From UBA6115 sp050952935 (GTDB lineage: Bacteria > Bacillota > Clostridia > Christensenellales > Aristaeellaceae), in assembly GCA_050952935.1 (NCBI GenBank), contig JBMNLS010000002.1, forward strand, positions 620,001 to 684,000: DNA of 64,000 nucleotides, written 5' to 3'. This document shows positions 42,214 to 50,727 of the stretch, one piece after another (within the stretch, counting starts at the first letter, position 1; each line of letters opens with the position of its first letter). Under the pieces are notes generated by a model. The model did no database searches. It worked only from the letters and a program-made list of their open reading frames with translations, and was not told the origin of the DNA. The translations under genes and the position numbers were made by a program.

Positions 42214-43152
42214 TTATTGTGCGTAGCGGCTGCTTTCGTAGCCCGCGTTATCATAATTCTGAGGAGGGGCATAAGGGGGGCTTTGCTGGGCGAAGGTTGG
42301 GGGCTGATAGCTGCCCGTCTGCGGGTTTTGATAGTAATTTGGCTGCTGCACAGGGGCATACTGTGGCTGTGTTGCGCCATAAACGGCAGCCTGTGCGGGC
42401 CTGGGCTGGGCATTGGCGCTGGCGGTGACCGGATCGGTATAGACCATCATGCCGCTGGGCGCCAGAATATAAAAGCCCACTTTAAGGGACAGCCTGGTCA
42501 TGGTGCCGCCAAGGGCAAAGCAGGCGCCGTTGAGCATGTCCACATAGCGGCGCACCTCAGCCTTGTCCACCAGCTGATCCATCACCACCAGGGTGCACTG
42601 CCCTTTGCGCAGGCAGGTCATGGCCTGGCGGCAACCATTGATGTTGGTGATGTTGACCACATAGGCGTCCATCTGCCGGGGTTCCGCAGCCTCAGGGATG
42701 GGAGCGCCGGGGAAAGGCACCACATTGCTCTCAGGCTGTGGCTCCATCGCCTGCTGAAGCTGGGCCTGCTGAGGTGAAGCAAACCCGCGGGCGGGCTGCT
42801 GCTGAGGCGGGGGATAGGCCTGCTGGGGCGGCGCTTGATACTGATAAGGCGGTGGTGCGTAAGGGTCAGCCTGGGGCGGCTGGTAAACCGTTTGCTGCGG
42901 CTGATAGGCGTAGGGATTGGATTGGTAGCCAGGCTGGGCATAGGGGGGCTGCTGCTCCTGGTAGGGGGGAGCATAGCCGCCCTGCTGCTGATAGGCATTG
43001 GGATAAACACCCTGCTGGGGAGCCTGTTCATTAGCAGCCTGGGCAGCCTGCCGGGCTTCCTGCTCGGCGGTGCCGTAAAAAAAGCTGTTGTCCCTGCTGA
43101 ATACAGATCTGAATTTGTCCCCTGCACGGCCCAACACGCTGCGAAAATCCAT
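42214..43152 (-). CDS. sepF: SepF-like cell division protein with long Pro/Gln/Tyr-rich tails
   Basis: A protein of 312 residues, about twice the usual SepF length. The conserved core (about 160-240) shows the SepF pattern: DAYVVNITNINGCRQAM, LRKGQCTLVVMD, EVRRYVDMLNGACFALGG and GFYILAPSGMMVY. The N terminus MDFRSVLGRAGDKFRSVF could be the membrane-targeting amphipathic helix. The rest (about 44-140 and 248-312) is low-complexity, rich in Pro, Gln and Tyr. SepF tethers FtsZ to the membrane and shapes the septum. The gene has its own promoter and is followed by divIVA. Confidence 0.85.
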   Translation of the reverse strand: MDFRSVLGRAGDKFRSVFSRDNSFFYGTAEQEARQAAQAANEQAPQQGVYPNAYQQQGGYAPPYQEQQPPYAQPGYQSNPYAYQPQQTVYQPPQADPYAPPPYQYQAPPQQAYPPPQQQPARGFASPQQAQLQQAMEPQPESNVVPFPGAPIPEAAEPRQMDAYVVNITNINGCRQAMTCLRKGQCTLVVMDQLVDKAEVRRYVDMLNGACFALGGTMTRLSLKVGFYILAPSGMMVYTDPVTASANAQPRPAQAAVYGATQPQYAPVQQPNYYQNPQTGSYQPPTFAQQSPPYAPPQNYDNAGYESSRYAQ

Positions 43153-43207
43153 CCAATATCCTCCTTAGGCTTGCTGTCCGGTGCGAAGCTTCCTAAAAGC
43201 ATACCAT

Positions 43208-43245
43208 GTTTCGCCTATTATAGCGAAACTCACCTGGCTGTGCAA
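43208..43245 (-). promoter_or_regulatory. Promoter of sepF-divIVA with a dyad over the -10 box
   Basis: On the minus strand TTGCAC (43240-43245), 17 bases and a consensus TATAAT (43217-43222). GTTTCGC (43208-43214) and its mirror GCGAAAC (43223-43229) flank the -10 box exactly, suggesting an operator. Confidence 0.7.
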
Positions 43246-43266
43246 GCATTTATGCGATTTAGGGGG

Positions 43267-44823
43267 CTAAAAGAGCCTCACGGTAAGCCCTTCATACAGG
43301 TGGCCGGCATTTACCGGTACCACATGGGCCTGGGTGGCGTCCTGGCTGATGACTTCCACCGGCACCAGATAAGGCCCCTCCAGGTACTGAACCACCACGC
43401 CGATGACCCCCTCCTGATTGATGAGGGCGGAGGAAGGCACGGAATAGGTGATGACGGACTTGGACAGCTGCACCCGGGCGGAGCGGATATAGAGGATCGG
43501 CTCAATGGGCGTATCCGCCTTCAGACGAACCAGAAGATCACCGCCGGATTTGGTGATGGAAGCGATGGTGACTGGTACCTTGGTGTTCTCAAAGCTCTCA
43601 ATGAGCATCTGATATTCATCACCCACCACCGGGTTCCAGCTGGTGTCATCCGCCAGCATCAGGGCGCCCCAGTCGTACTGGCGTACCAGACGGTAAATGT
43701 CCATGGCGTTTTTGGGGCGCTGATAGCTTTCGGGCACTTTGCCGGCAAACATATCCAGCACCGCCTGGGGGGTGTAAAGATCCACATTGGCAGGGCTTAG
43801 CGCCGCTTCAAGCCCGTCAGTATAGAAGCTGACGATGCCATTGTCAGAGGCGGCGAACTGCTTGGTCCAGGTCTCAATGCGCTGGAGCTGGTTGTTTTCG
43901 TTATCATAAAGGCGGGTCAGCTTGGTATCTTCCACATACTTTTGTTTCAGATAGCTATGGCGCTGGGAGATGGCCTCTTTAAGCAGCAGCTCCTGGTTCA
44001 AAAGGTTGCCCTGGGCGCCGCGAACCAGCGCCTGGGCTTCCTGCGCCCGTTCAGAGACGGTGGTTTCCAGACGCTGCAGCTGGGTGTCCGGCACATTGGC
44101 TGTGCTTAACAGCACCTGATGATAATCTTTAATCTGGGTGCGGTAGGTTTTAAGCAGCGTCAGCTCCTTGGGTGAAAAACCGGCGGTGTACACCGTGCAG
44201 ATGGGGTCGCCCCGGTTGACGGCAGCGCCTTCTTCAGCCGTGTATTTGACGCTTGACACATTTTCCTGCTGGAAGACGGACTCATTGCGCACCAGGAGGG
44301 CATTGCCCGAATAGATGGCGCCTTGCTCTGAAATGGTGACCTTGGCGACGCGCTGCTGCTGATCGGTAAACATCTGGCTGACGGCAGTGGCAATCAGTAC
44401 CACCACCAAAAGCCCCAGGCCGACATACAGCCAGGTGAGGGCGCTGCGGCGTTTGGGCGGCGCCTGGTAGACCATCCGGTCATCCGGCGACTCAAATCCG
44501 GGCGGCGGAGGCGGAGCCTCCCCCTGGGGAGGGCCCTGATACACAGGTCCCTGATAGGGGGGCGGAGCGATGCCCGGGCCAGGCACAGGGTTTTGAGGCA
44601 TTGACCGATTGGGGTATGCGGGCGTGAAAAAACCGTCCGGATCTGGCGGCGCTGAATAGCCGCCCGGCTGGGGCTGCTGGACAGCCTGCTCCTGCGGCCA
44701 ATCACTCTGAAGCTGTTCAGGCGGATAGCCCTCCTGAGGCGGCTTTTGGGCATAAGCCCACTGGGGATCCTGCCCGCTTTGGGGCGGATGGCCATCTTGT
44801 GCTTGCCAGGGCTGTTGGGACAT
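43267..44823 (-). CDS. HlyD-like membrane-anchored protein of the division cluster
   Basis: A protein of 518 residues. A cytoplasmic Pro/Gln/Gly-rich region (about 1-122) precedes a basic KRR and a single transmembrane helix (about 128-149). The extracytoplasmic part has a split biotinyl-lipoyl-like region (about 155-215; VTISEQGAIYSG, EEGAAVNRGDPICTVY), a coiled coil (about 222-310) and a beta-barrel-like end, the order of HlyD/membrane-fusion proteins. Similar single-pass proteins lie beside sepF in clostridia; their function is unclear. There is no ABC exporter gene here, so a classical secretion role is not supported. It has its own promoter. Confidence 0.72.
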   Translation of the reverse strand: MSQQPWQAQDGHPPQSGQDPQWAYAQKPPQEGYPPEQLQSDWPQEQAVQQPQPGGYSAPPDPDGFFTPAYPNRSMPQNPVPGPGIAPPPYQGPVYQGPPQGEAPPPPPGFESPDDRMVYQAPPKRRSALTWLYVGLGLLVVVLIATAVSQMFTDQQQRVAKVTISEQGAIYSGNALLVRNESVFQQENVSSVKYTAEEGAAVNRGDPICTVYTAGFSPKELTLLKTYRTQIKDYHQVLLSTANVPDTQLQRLETTVSERAQEAQALVRGAQGNLLNQELLLKEAISQRHSYLKQKYVEDTKLTRLYDNENNQLQRIETWTKQFAASDNGIVSFYTDGLEAALSPANVDLYTPQAVLDMFAGKVPESYQRPKNAMDIYRLVRQYDWGALMLADDTSWNPVVGDEYQMLIESFENTKVPVTIASITKSGGDLLVRLKADTPIEPILYIRSARVQLSKSVITYSVPSSALINQEGVIGVVVQYLEGPYLVPVEVISQDATQAHVVPVNAGHLYEGLTVRLF

Positions 44824-44854
44824 GGTTCCTCCGATTTCCGCTTAATCGCTGTAC

Positions 44855-44883
44855 AGGATACCGCGAACGGCGGGGATTGTAAA
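44855..44883 (-). promoter_or_regulatory. Promoter of the HlyD-like gene
   Basis: On the minus strand TTTACA (44878-44883), 17 bases, then TATCCT (44855-44860), about 30 bases before the start codon. Confidence 0.5.
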
Positions 44884-44935
44884 GTGAAGGAACGACTTTC
44901 GAATGATGTAGAAACTCGAGATTATGCGCAGGATA

Positions 44936-44964
44936 TTGACAAACGGGAAAAGCAAAGATATTAT
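44936..44964 (+). promoter_or_regulatory. Promoter of the T-box/aspartate kinase operon
   Basis: Consensus TTGACA (44936-44941), 17 bases and TATTAT (44959-44964) place the transcription start near 44971, just before the T-box stem I. Confidence 0.78.
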
Positions 44965-44974
44965 TTGGACAAAC

Positions 44975-45173
44975 GCTGATGAGGAAGAGTAGGAAGGGAG
45001 CCCCTCAGAGAGAAAGACAGCCGGTGAAAGTCTTTTGGGAAGTGAGCTTCTGAAAACCACCTCGGAGTGTTCGGCTGAATGGGGTAGGCCGGGACGTCTG
45101 GCCGCGTTAAGGCTGATTTGTCCACATGGTGGAATAGCGAGTGCGCTCGTTCGTAATGGATGGGTGCTTTTTT
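44975..45173 (+). promoter_or_regulatory. T-box leader, probably threonine-tRNA responsive
   Basis: The leader begins GCTGATGAGGAAGAGTAGG, with the AGTA S-turn of stem I. Later come CGTTAAGGCTGA and the T-box itself, GGTGGAATAGCGAG (45128-45141). The tRNA acceptor-pairing TGGA (45130-45133) predicts a U discriminator. The likely specifier region CTGAAAACCACC contains ACC (Thr). The antiterminator stem AGCGAG/CTCGTT overlaps a terminator, GCGCTC (45143-45148) with GGGTGC (45162-45167) and TTTTTT. Uncharged tRNA would therefore permit expression of lysC-asd-hom. Confidence 0.8.
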
Positions 45174-45185
45174 GTAGGAGGGATA

Positions 45186-46508
45186 ATGATGGAACGAATC
45201 GTCTGCAAATTCGGTGGAAGCTCGCTCGCAGGAGCACGGGAGTTTCAAAGGGTAAAAGAGATTGTAGAAGCAGACCCGAAGCGCAGGGTGGTGGTTGTAT
45301 CCGCGCCTGGCAAGTCATCGGAAGAGCCTTTTAAGGTGACGGATATGCTTCTCATGTGCGCTCAGCTTGCCTCAGCGGGTTTTCGCTATGATGAGATTTT
45401 TGAGCAGATTGCGGGGAGGTTTCGAAGGCTTGCCCAGGAATTGGGAGTTTCGCTAAATATTGAAGAGCTTATTGAAGAAGTGAATCATCACATTGCTTCT
45501 GGTGCAAGCGCTGCCAGCTGTGCAAGCAGAGGTGAATATCTCTGTGCCCGCTTGATGGCCGATTATCTGGGATGGCCTTTTGTGGATGCCGCCGAGCTCT
45601 TTCTCTTTTCCTCTGAAGGCGAGCTTGATGATGAGGAGACCTACAGGCGCATTGGAGAAATCATGTCATCCCTGGATAGAGCGGTTGTGCCGGGATTTTA
45701 TGGAACGCTTCCTGACGGCACGCTGACGACATTTCGAAGGGGAGGTTCAGACATCTCCGGCTCACTGTTGGCAGCAGGGCTTGAAGCGACGTTGTATGAA
45801 AACTGGACTGATGTGCCTGGGCTTCTGATGGCGGATCCGAAAGTCGTTAAGAACCCGAAACCGATGCGCCATATGACATACCCGGAGCTTAGAGAGCTCA
45901 GCTATATGGGCGCAAAAGTGCTCCAGGAAGATGCGGTGTTTCCGCTGGCGAAAATAGGGATTCCCCTGCAGATACGGTCGACCCTTCTGCCGGAAGACCC
46001 CGGAACGCTGATTGCGGATAACGGGGTGCATGGCGGGGTTGTAACAGGGATCGTCGTCAAGAAGGATTTTCGGGTATTCGCTCTTGAGAAGACCAAGATG
46101 CGGGAAGACAGGGGATTTCTGCGGAAGCTTCTGAGTGTTTTTGAAAGCAACAGAGTGGCGGTGGAGGGCACGGCTTCGGGGATCGACTCTGTCAGCGTCA
46201 TTGTTTCCGAAGAACAGCTTCCCGGAAAGTCGGATAAAATCATGGAAGAAATCCGCATGTACTGTCACCCACAGAAATTGACGACGCATCCGAACCTTGC
46301 GCTGGTGGTTGTGGTGGGAAATGGCATGATCCGCACAAAAGGCGTGGCGGCAAAGCTTTTTACCTCTCTTGCACAGGCAGATATCAATATCCGTATGATT
46401 TCGCAGGGTTCCAGTGAATTGAGCATCTTGGTAGGCGTGGAAAATGAAGACGCCAACAGGGCGGTTGCCGCTTTGTATGAGACATTTAAGGGGGCTGAAA
46501 ATGAATAA
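45186..46508 (+). CDS. lysC: Aspartate kinase
   Basis: Catalyses the first step from aspartate toward threonine, methionine and lysine. About 440 residues. The N-terminal kinase motif KFGGSSLA (about 8-15) is clear, GFYGTLPDGTLTTFRRGGSD contains the substrate-binding region, and the C terminus has two ACT-type regulatory domains (about 290-440; SVFESNRVAVEG and DINIRMISQGSSELS). TAGGAGGGATA precedes tandem ATGs at 45186 and 45189. It stands first behind the T-box and overlaps asd by 8 bases. Because the operon continues with hom, it is likely the threonine-branch isozyme. Confidence 0.93.
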   Translation: MMERIVCKFGGSSLAGAREFQRVKEIVEADPKRRVVVVSAPGKSSEEPFKVTDMLLMCAQLASAGFRYDEIFEQIAGRFRRLAQELGVSLNIEELIEEVNHHIASGASAASCASRGEYLCARLMADYLGWPFVDAAELFLFSSEGELDDEETYRRIGEIMSSLDRAVVPGFYGTLPDGTLTTFRRGGSDISGSLLAAGLEATLYENWTDVPGLLMADPKVVKNPKPMRHMTYPELRELSYMGAKVLQEDAVFPLAKIGIPLQIRSTLLPEDPGTLIADNGVHGGVVTGIVVKKDFRVFALEKTKMREDRGFLRKLLSVFESNRVAVEGTASGIDSVSVIVSEEQLPGKSDKIMEEIRMYCHPQKLTTHPNLALVVVVGNGMIRTKGVAAKLFTSLAQADINIRMISQGSSELSILVGVENEDANRAVAALYETFKGAENE

Positions 46509-47484
46509 CAAATATCGCGTGGCTGTTGTGGGCGCCAGCGGACTGGTCGGCTCAACCATCATGAAAGTGCTTGAAGAAAGGGCATTTCCCGTTGAAACGA
46601 TGACCCTTTTTGCTTCCAAGCGCTCTGCCGGTTCTGTTCGCATATTTGCCGGAAAAGAAGTGGTGGTGCGCGAACTTACGGAAGAGAGTTTTCAGGAGCG
46701 TTTCGACATCGTCTTTTTTGCAGCGGGAGGCGATGTCAGCAGGCGCTTTGTTCCCATGGCTGTGGAAAGCGGAGCGGTGGTAATCGATAATTCCAGTGTG
46801 TTCCGCATGGATGATGAAGTGCCGCTTGTGGTGCCGGAAGTCAATCCGGAGGCGATAGGGGAGAGTCGTTTGATCGCGAACCCCAACTGTTCGACGATCC
46901 AGTGCATGCCGGTTCTCAAAGCCATTAAAGATGCATACGGACTCAAAAGAGTTGTTTATAATTCATATCAGGCGGTGTCGGGGAGCGGACTTGCGGGGCT
47001 GAGAGATCTTGATGAAGGCCTGCAGGAGTTCTATCCCAGAAAGATAAAGGGGAATGTGATTCCCCACATCGATTCTTTTTTGGACAGCGGCTATACAAAA
47101 GAAGAGATGAAAATGATTAGGGAGACACAGAAGATTCTGAATGATGAGGCGCTGGGCGTCACGGCAACCACCGTGCGTGTTCCGGTGCGGTTTGCCCACT
47201 GTGTCAGCATCAATGCAGAACTCGGGCATCCTTTCTCAATGGAAGAGCTGCGGGAAGTTCTGGCAAAGTATCCGGGCATTGTCGTGATGGACGATCCTTC
47301 CCATCAGCTTTATCCGATTCCGGAAGACGCGGAGGGAAAAGATGAAATATTTGTTGGGCGCATCAGGCGAGACGGCAGTCTGCCTTCTGCTGTTAATCTC
47401 TGGGTCGTCGCCGACAATGTGAGAAAAGGCGCCGCTACCAACGCGGTGCAGATTGCAGAAGCAATCATTAGGAGAAGACAATAA
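46501..47484 (+). CDS. asd: Aspartate-semialdehyde dehydrogenase
   Basis: Reduces aspartyl phosphate to aspartate semialdehyde with NADPH. 327 residues. The nucleotide motif VVGASGLVGSTI (about 8-19), the catalytic Cys in ANPNCSTIQ (about 127-135), the substrate arginine region and RVPVRFAHCVSINAE are as in the family. The active-site His is in VRFAHC. The ATG at 46501 overlaps the end of the kinase gene by 8 bases; an upstream in-frame start is less likely. Its stop shares a base with the homoserine dehydrogenase start. Confidence 0.93.
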   Translation: MNNKYRVAVVGASGLVGSTIMKVLEERAFPVETMTLFASKRSAGSVRIFAGKEVVVRELTEESFQERFDIVFFAAGGDVSRRFVPMAVESGAVVIDNSSVFRMDDEVPLVVPEVNPEAIGESRLIANPNCSTIQCMPVLKAIKDAYGLKRVVYNSYQAVSGSGLAGLRDLDEGLQEFYPRKIKGNVIPHIDSFLDSGYTKEEMKMIRETQKILNDEALGVTATTVRVPVRFAHCVSINAELGHPFSMEELREVLAKYPGIVVMDDPSHQLYPIPEDAEGKDEIFVGRIRRDGSLPSAVNLWVVADNVRKGAATNAVQIAEAIIRRRQ

Positions 47485-48650
47485 TGATCAACATTGCCCT
47501 TGCCGGATATGGAACAGTGGGCCAGGGCGTCATGGATATCTTTCAAAAAAGGAAAGAGTCCATTCAAAGACGCCTCGGGAAAAAGATCGATATCCGCTAT
47601 GTTCTTGTGCGCAACAGCGGAAAAACAAGAGACATTGATTTTTATGGCGCCGAAGTGGTCTGCGATATTAAAAAAATACTTGATGACGAGGGCGTGCAGA
47701 TTCTAATGGAAGCCACGGGGGATATCTCCGTTGGCTATACGCTGATAAAAGAAGCGCTGAAAAAAAAGAAACATGTTATCACCGCCAATAAATCGGTGCT
47801 CAGTTTGCATCTTGAAGAGCTCAGCGCTTTGGCGCAGGAGCAGGGGGTGTATCTTCTCTATGAGGCAAGTGTCGGGGGAGGAACTCCGCTCATTAAACCG
47901 CTTCAGGAATTGAGCCTGCATGGGGAGATCCGTTCGCTGCGCGGCATTTTGAGCGGGAGCTGCAACTATGTGCTCACAAAGATGCGAAAAGAGCAGATAT
48001 CATATGATGATGTGGTCAAGGAAGCTAAACAACTCGGCTATTTGGAAGCCGATCCGGTTGATGATATCGGCGGTTTTGATACAAGGAGAAAGCTGCGTAT
48101 ACTCGCCACCCTTGCTTTTCAGGGGAAAATAGAAGAAAAAGATATATTGTTAGAGGGAATTACCGAACTTAAACAGGAGGATATCTCCCGTCTTTCTCAG
48201 CGGGGATACGCTGTGAGGCTTGTCGCCCAGGCATTTAATGATAAGCAACGTATTCAGGCAGCGGTGCATCCGCTGGCCCTCCCGCTCAACAGTTTCCTGG
48301 GATCCATGGACGGAGCTGAAAATGGGGTGGAGTTTTTCGGGAATCATTTTGTGAAGGTCAGCTTTCAGGGCTCCGGCGCCGGACGCTATCCGACGGCTCA
48401 TGCCATGCTTTCAGATCTTGAGGATATTCTCTTTTCACTGAGGCGAAAAAAAAGTCCCTTGGGGGGAGCCAATTTCCTGGTCGCTCCTTATCAGAGGCAT
48501 GCCCGCTATTATATCCGGAGCACAGCGCCGATGGACATTGAAATTGAAGAGCAGTTGGAAGAAAATGTGTGGATAACGGCCCCGGTGGCCCACCATGTGC
48601 TTAAAGCTGCCCTGCCGAGCGATGTAGCCGCGATCGCCATAGGTGAATAA
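47484..48650 (+). CDS. hom: Homoserine dehydrogenase
   Basis: Converts aspartate semialdehyde to homoserine. 388 residues. NAD(P)-binding AGYGTVGQG (6-14), the catalytic region YEASVGGGTPLIKPLQEL (about 129-146), the GILSGSCNYVLTKM block and the substrate-lysine region EADPVDDIGGFDTRRKL are present. It is shorter than forms with a full C-terminal ACT domain of about 430 residues; the last 40 residues are too few for one. The T-box upstream may make up for weak feedback control. It ends the operon. Confidence 0.92.
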   Translation: MINIALAGYGTVGQGVMDIFQKRKESIQRRLGKKIDIRYVLVRNSGKTRDIDFYGAEVVCDIKKILDDEGVQILMEATGDISVGYTLIKEALKKKKHVITANKSVLSLHLEELSALAQEQGVYLLYEASVGGGTPLIKPLQELSLHGEIRSLRGILSGSCNYVLTKMRKEQISYDDVVKEAKQLGYLEADPVDDIGGFDTRRKLRILATLAFQGKIEEKDILLEGITELKQEDISRLSQRGYAVRLVAQAFNDKQRIQAAVHPLALPLNSFLGSMDGAENGVEFFGNHFVKVSFQGSGAGRYPTAHAMLSDLEDILFSLRRKKSPLGGANFLVAPYQRHARYYIRSTAPMDIEIEEQLEENVWITAPVAHHVLKAALPSDVAAIAIGE

Positions 48651-48690
48651 GCACAAGCAGGAAAGGCCATACAATCGAATTATAAAAAAG

Positions 48691-48720
48691 AGGGCTGCTC
48701 GTTTTATCGCGAGCAGCCCT
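48691..48720. terminator. Strong terminator between hom and transketolase
   Basis: AGGGCTGCTCG (48691-48701) pairs perfectly with CGAGCAGCCCT (48710-48720). On the minus strand it is followed by CTTTTTTATAATT, a strong terminator for transketolase; for hom it is followed by an A-rich stretch and is less clear. Confidence 0.88.
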
Positions 48721-48750
48721 GAAAAAAGATGAATGAATTTGTTTTGCCTA

Positions 48751-50727
48751 TTATCCGAGCATTTCCTCCACCAGTTTGACAATGTTGTCAGCGGTAAAGC
48801 CATACTCACGGAACAGGATATCCGCCGGGGCAGAGGCGCCGAAGTGATCAAGCCCCAGGACGCGGCCATCCAGGCCAACAAAACGGTACCAAGGCATGGT
48901 AGCGCCTGCCTCAACTGCCAGGCGGGCCCGCACCTGGGGTGGCAGCACCTGATCCTGATAAGACTTGGGCTGAGCCAGGAAATCCTCCATGCAGGGCATG
49001 GAAACCACGGAGGCGTCGATGTTCTTTTGCTTGAGCAATTCCCTTGCCTCCACCAGCAGGCTCACCTCGGAGCCAGAGCCCAGGAGGATGAGATCGGGCT
49101 GCGTCTTGTCCGCTGGAATCAGCACATAGCCGCCCTTTTCGCTGCCGCTGGCGGTTTTTGTGTACTGAGGCAGGTTTTGCCGGGTGAGGATCAGGCTGGT
49201 GGGGCCATGGCTTGTCAGCGCGGAGAGCCAGGCATGGGCCGTCTCGTTGGCATCGCAAGGCCGGACAACGCGCATGCCGGGTGTGGCCCGCAGCGCCGCA
49301 AGGTGCTCAATGGGCTGGTGGGTTTCGCCATCCTCACCCACGCCGATGGAATCATGGGTGAGCACATAGATAACAGGCAAACGCATGATGGCGGAGAGGC
49401 GCATGGAGGCCTTCATATAATCCGAGAACACGAAGAAGGTGGCACAGAACACCCGAAGCCCACCATGGAGGGCAATACCGTTTGCGATGGCAGCCATAGC
49501 ATGCTCCCTGACGCCAAAGCGCAGGTTGCGCCCCAGGCGGTTTTCAGCGCTGAAGTCGCCGCCATCCTTGATGTAAGATTTGTTGGAGGACGCCAGGTCG
49601 GCAGAGCCGCCCACCAGGTTGGGCACGAGGCTTGCCAGCTTGCCGATCATGTCACCGGAGCTGGAACGGGTGGCCTCCGCCTTTTCTTTCTGGGCCAGAA
49701 GATCTTTATTCTTCAACAGCTCGTCCAGATTCAGCGCGCTGTGCCACTGCTTCCACTGGGCAGCCAGATCCGGGTGTACGGTTTCATAGGCTTTAAACAG
49801 CGCCTCCCATTTTTCCCTGGCTTTCCTGCCCTGGGCGAGGCATTCTGCCGCATGGGCATAGACCGCCTCATCCACGTGGAAGGCATCACCTGACAAACCA
49901 AAGGCTGCCTTGGTTTTGGCCAGTTCCTCTGTGCCCAGGGGTTCACCGTGGGCGCTGGCTTTTCCCTGTTTGGCAGCGCTTCCAAAGCCGATGATGGTGG
50001 GGCAGATGATGAGCGTGGGCTGCTCGCTTCCCTTTGACTGTTCCAGGGCTGCCAGCACCTGGCTGTAATCGTTGCCGTCCTTCACATGGATGACATTCCA
50101 GCCATAGGCTTCATAGCGCTTGCCCACATCCTCCCGGAAGGACAGGTCGGTATCGCCTTCGATGCTGATCTCGTTATCATCATACAGCACCGTCAGCTTG
50201 TTCAGTTTCAGCGTCCCTGCCAGGGAGGCAGCCTCACTGGCGATGCCTTCCATCATACAGCCGTCACCGGCAATCACATAGGTGTGATGATCTACCAGGG
50301 GAAAATCCGGCTGATTGAACTTGGCGGCCAGCATGCTCTCAGCAATCGCGAATCCCACAGCGTTGGCGATACCCTGGCCCAAGGGCCCGGTGGTGGTTTC
50401 CACCCCTGGGATGCCATACTCCGGATGGCCCGGAGTTTTGGATTGCCACTGGCGGAACTGCTTGATTTGATCCATGGACATGTCTTCATAGCCCCCCAGA
50501 TGGAGCAGGGAATATAAGAGCGCACTGGCATGGCCGCTTGAGAGCACAAAGCGATCCCGGTTGGCCCAGCCAGGCTTTGAGGGGTCATGCTTCATGGTTT
50601 TCAGCCACAGCGCATAGGCCATGGGCGCCATGCCCATGGGCGCGCCCGGGTGCCCACTGTTGGCTTTCTGAACCATTTCTGCTGAGAGAATTCGCAGCGT
50701 GTTGATGGTTTTTTCCTGAATGTTCAT
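48751..50727 (-). CDS. tkt: Transketolase
   Basis: A thiamine-diphosphate enzyme of 658 residues of the pentose phosphate pathway, full length in one chain. NSGHPGAPMGMAPMAYAL (about 22-39), GDGCMMEGIASEA with the ThDP/Mg motif (about 153-165), and DDNEISIEGDTD are in the N-terminal domain. The middle domain has VREHAMAAIANG with the catalytic Glu and FVFSDYMK, and the end carries the C-terminal domain. In anaerobes it makes pentoses from fructose-6-phosphate and glyceraldehyde-3-phosphate. GGGAGGA precedes the ATG. It appears to be a single-gene unit. Confidence 0.95.
   Translation of the reverse strand: MNIQEKTINTLRILSAEMVQKANSGHPGAPMGMAPMAYALWLKTMKHDPSKPGWANRDRFVLSSGHASALLYSLLHLGGYEDMSMDQIKQFRQWQSKTPGHPEYGIPGVETTTGPLGQGIANAVGFAIAESMLAAKFNQPDFPLVDHHTYVIAGDGCMMEGIASEAASLAGTLKLNKLTVLYDDNEISIEGDTDLSFREDVGKRYEAYGWNVIHVKDGNDYSQVLAALEQSKGSEQPTLIICPTIIGFGSAAKQGKASAHGEPLGTEELAKTKAAFGLSGDAFHVDEAVYAHAAECLAQGRKAREKWEALFKAYETVHPDLAAQWKQWHSALNLDELLKNKDLLAQKEKAEATRSSSGDMIGKLASLVPNLVGGSADLASSNKSYIKDGGDFSAENRLGRNLRFGVREHAMAAIANGIALHGGLRVFCATFFVFSDYMKASMRLSAIMRLPVIYVLTHDSIGVGEDGETHQPIEHLAALRATPGMRVVRPCDANETAHAWLSALTSHGPTSLILTRQNLPQYTKTASGSEKGGYVLIPADKTQPDLILLGSGSEVSLLVEARELLKQKNIDASVVSMPCMEDFLAQPKSYQDQVLPPQVRARLAVEAGATMPWYRFVGLDGRVLGLDHFGASAPADILFREYGFTADNIVKLVEEMLG

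Larger units (their letters stand above)
44824..45185. other. Leader region between the HlyD-like gene and the aspartate kinase operon
   Basis: About 360 bases without a protein gene. It contains divergent promoters and a T-box leader, each listed separately. Confidence 0.85.

Noticed and set aside
41668..42777. A 369-codon plus-strand frame opposite divIVA and sepF
   Set aside because: It covers two real minus-strand genes with coiled-coil and SepF motifs and reads as a repetitive His/Leu/Gly-rich product; it is the complement of coding sequence.
42700..43060. Short tandem DNA repeats or a CRISPR-like array in the Pro/Gln-rich coding region
   Set aside because: The repetition comes from codons for Gln, Pro and Tyr without regular spacing; no CRISPR array was seen anywhere in the window.
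48733..49893. A 386-codon plus-strand frame opposite transketolase
   Set aside because: It mirrors a full-length transketolase and has no family motifs or ribosome binding site.
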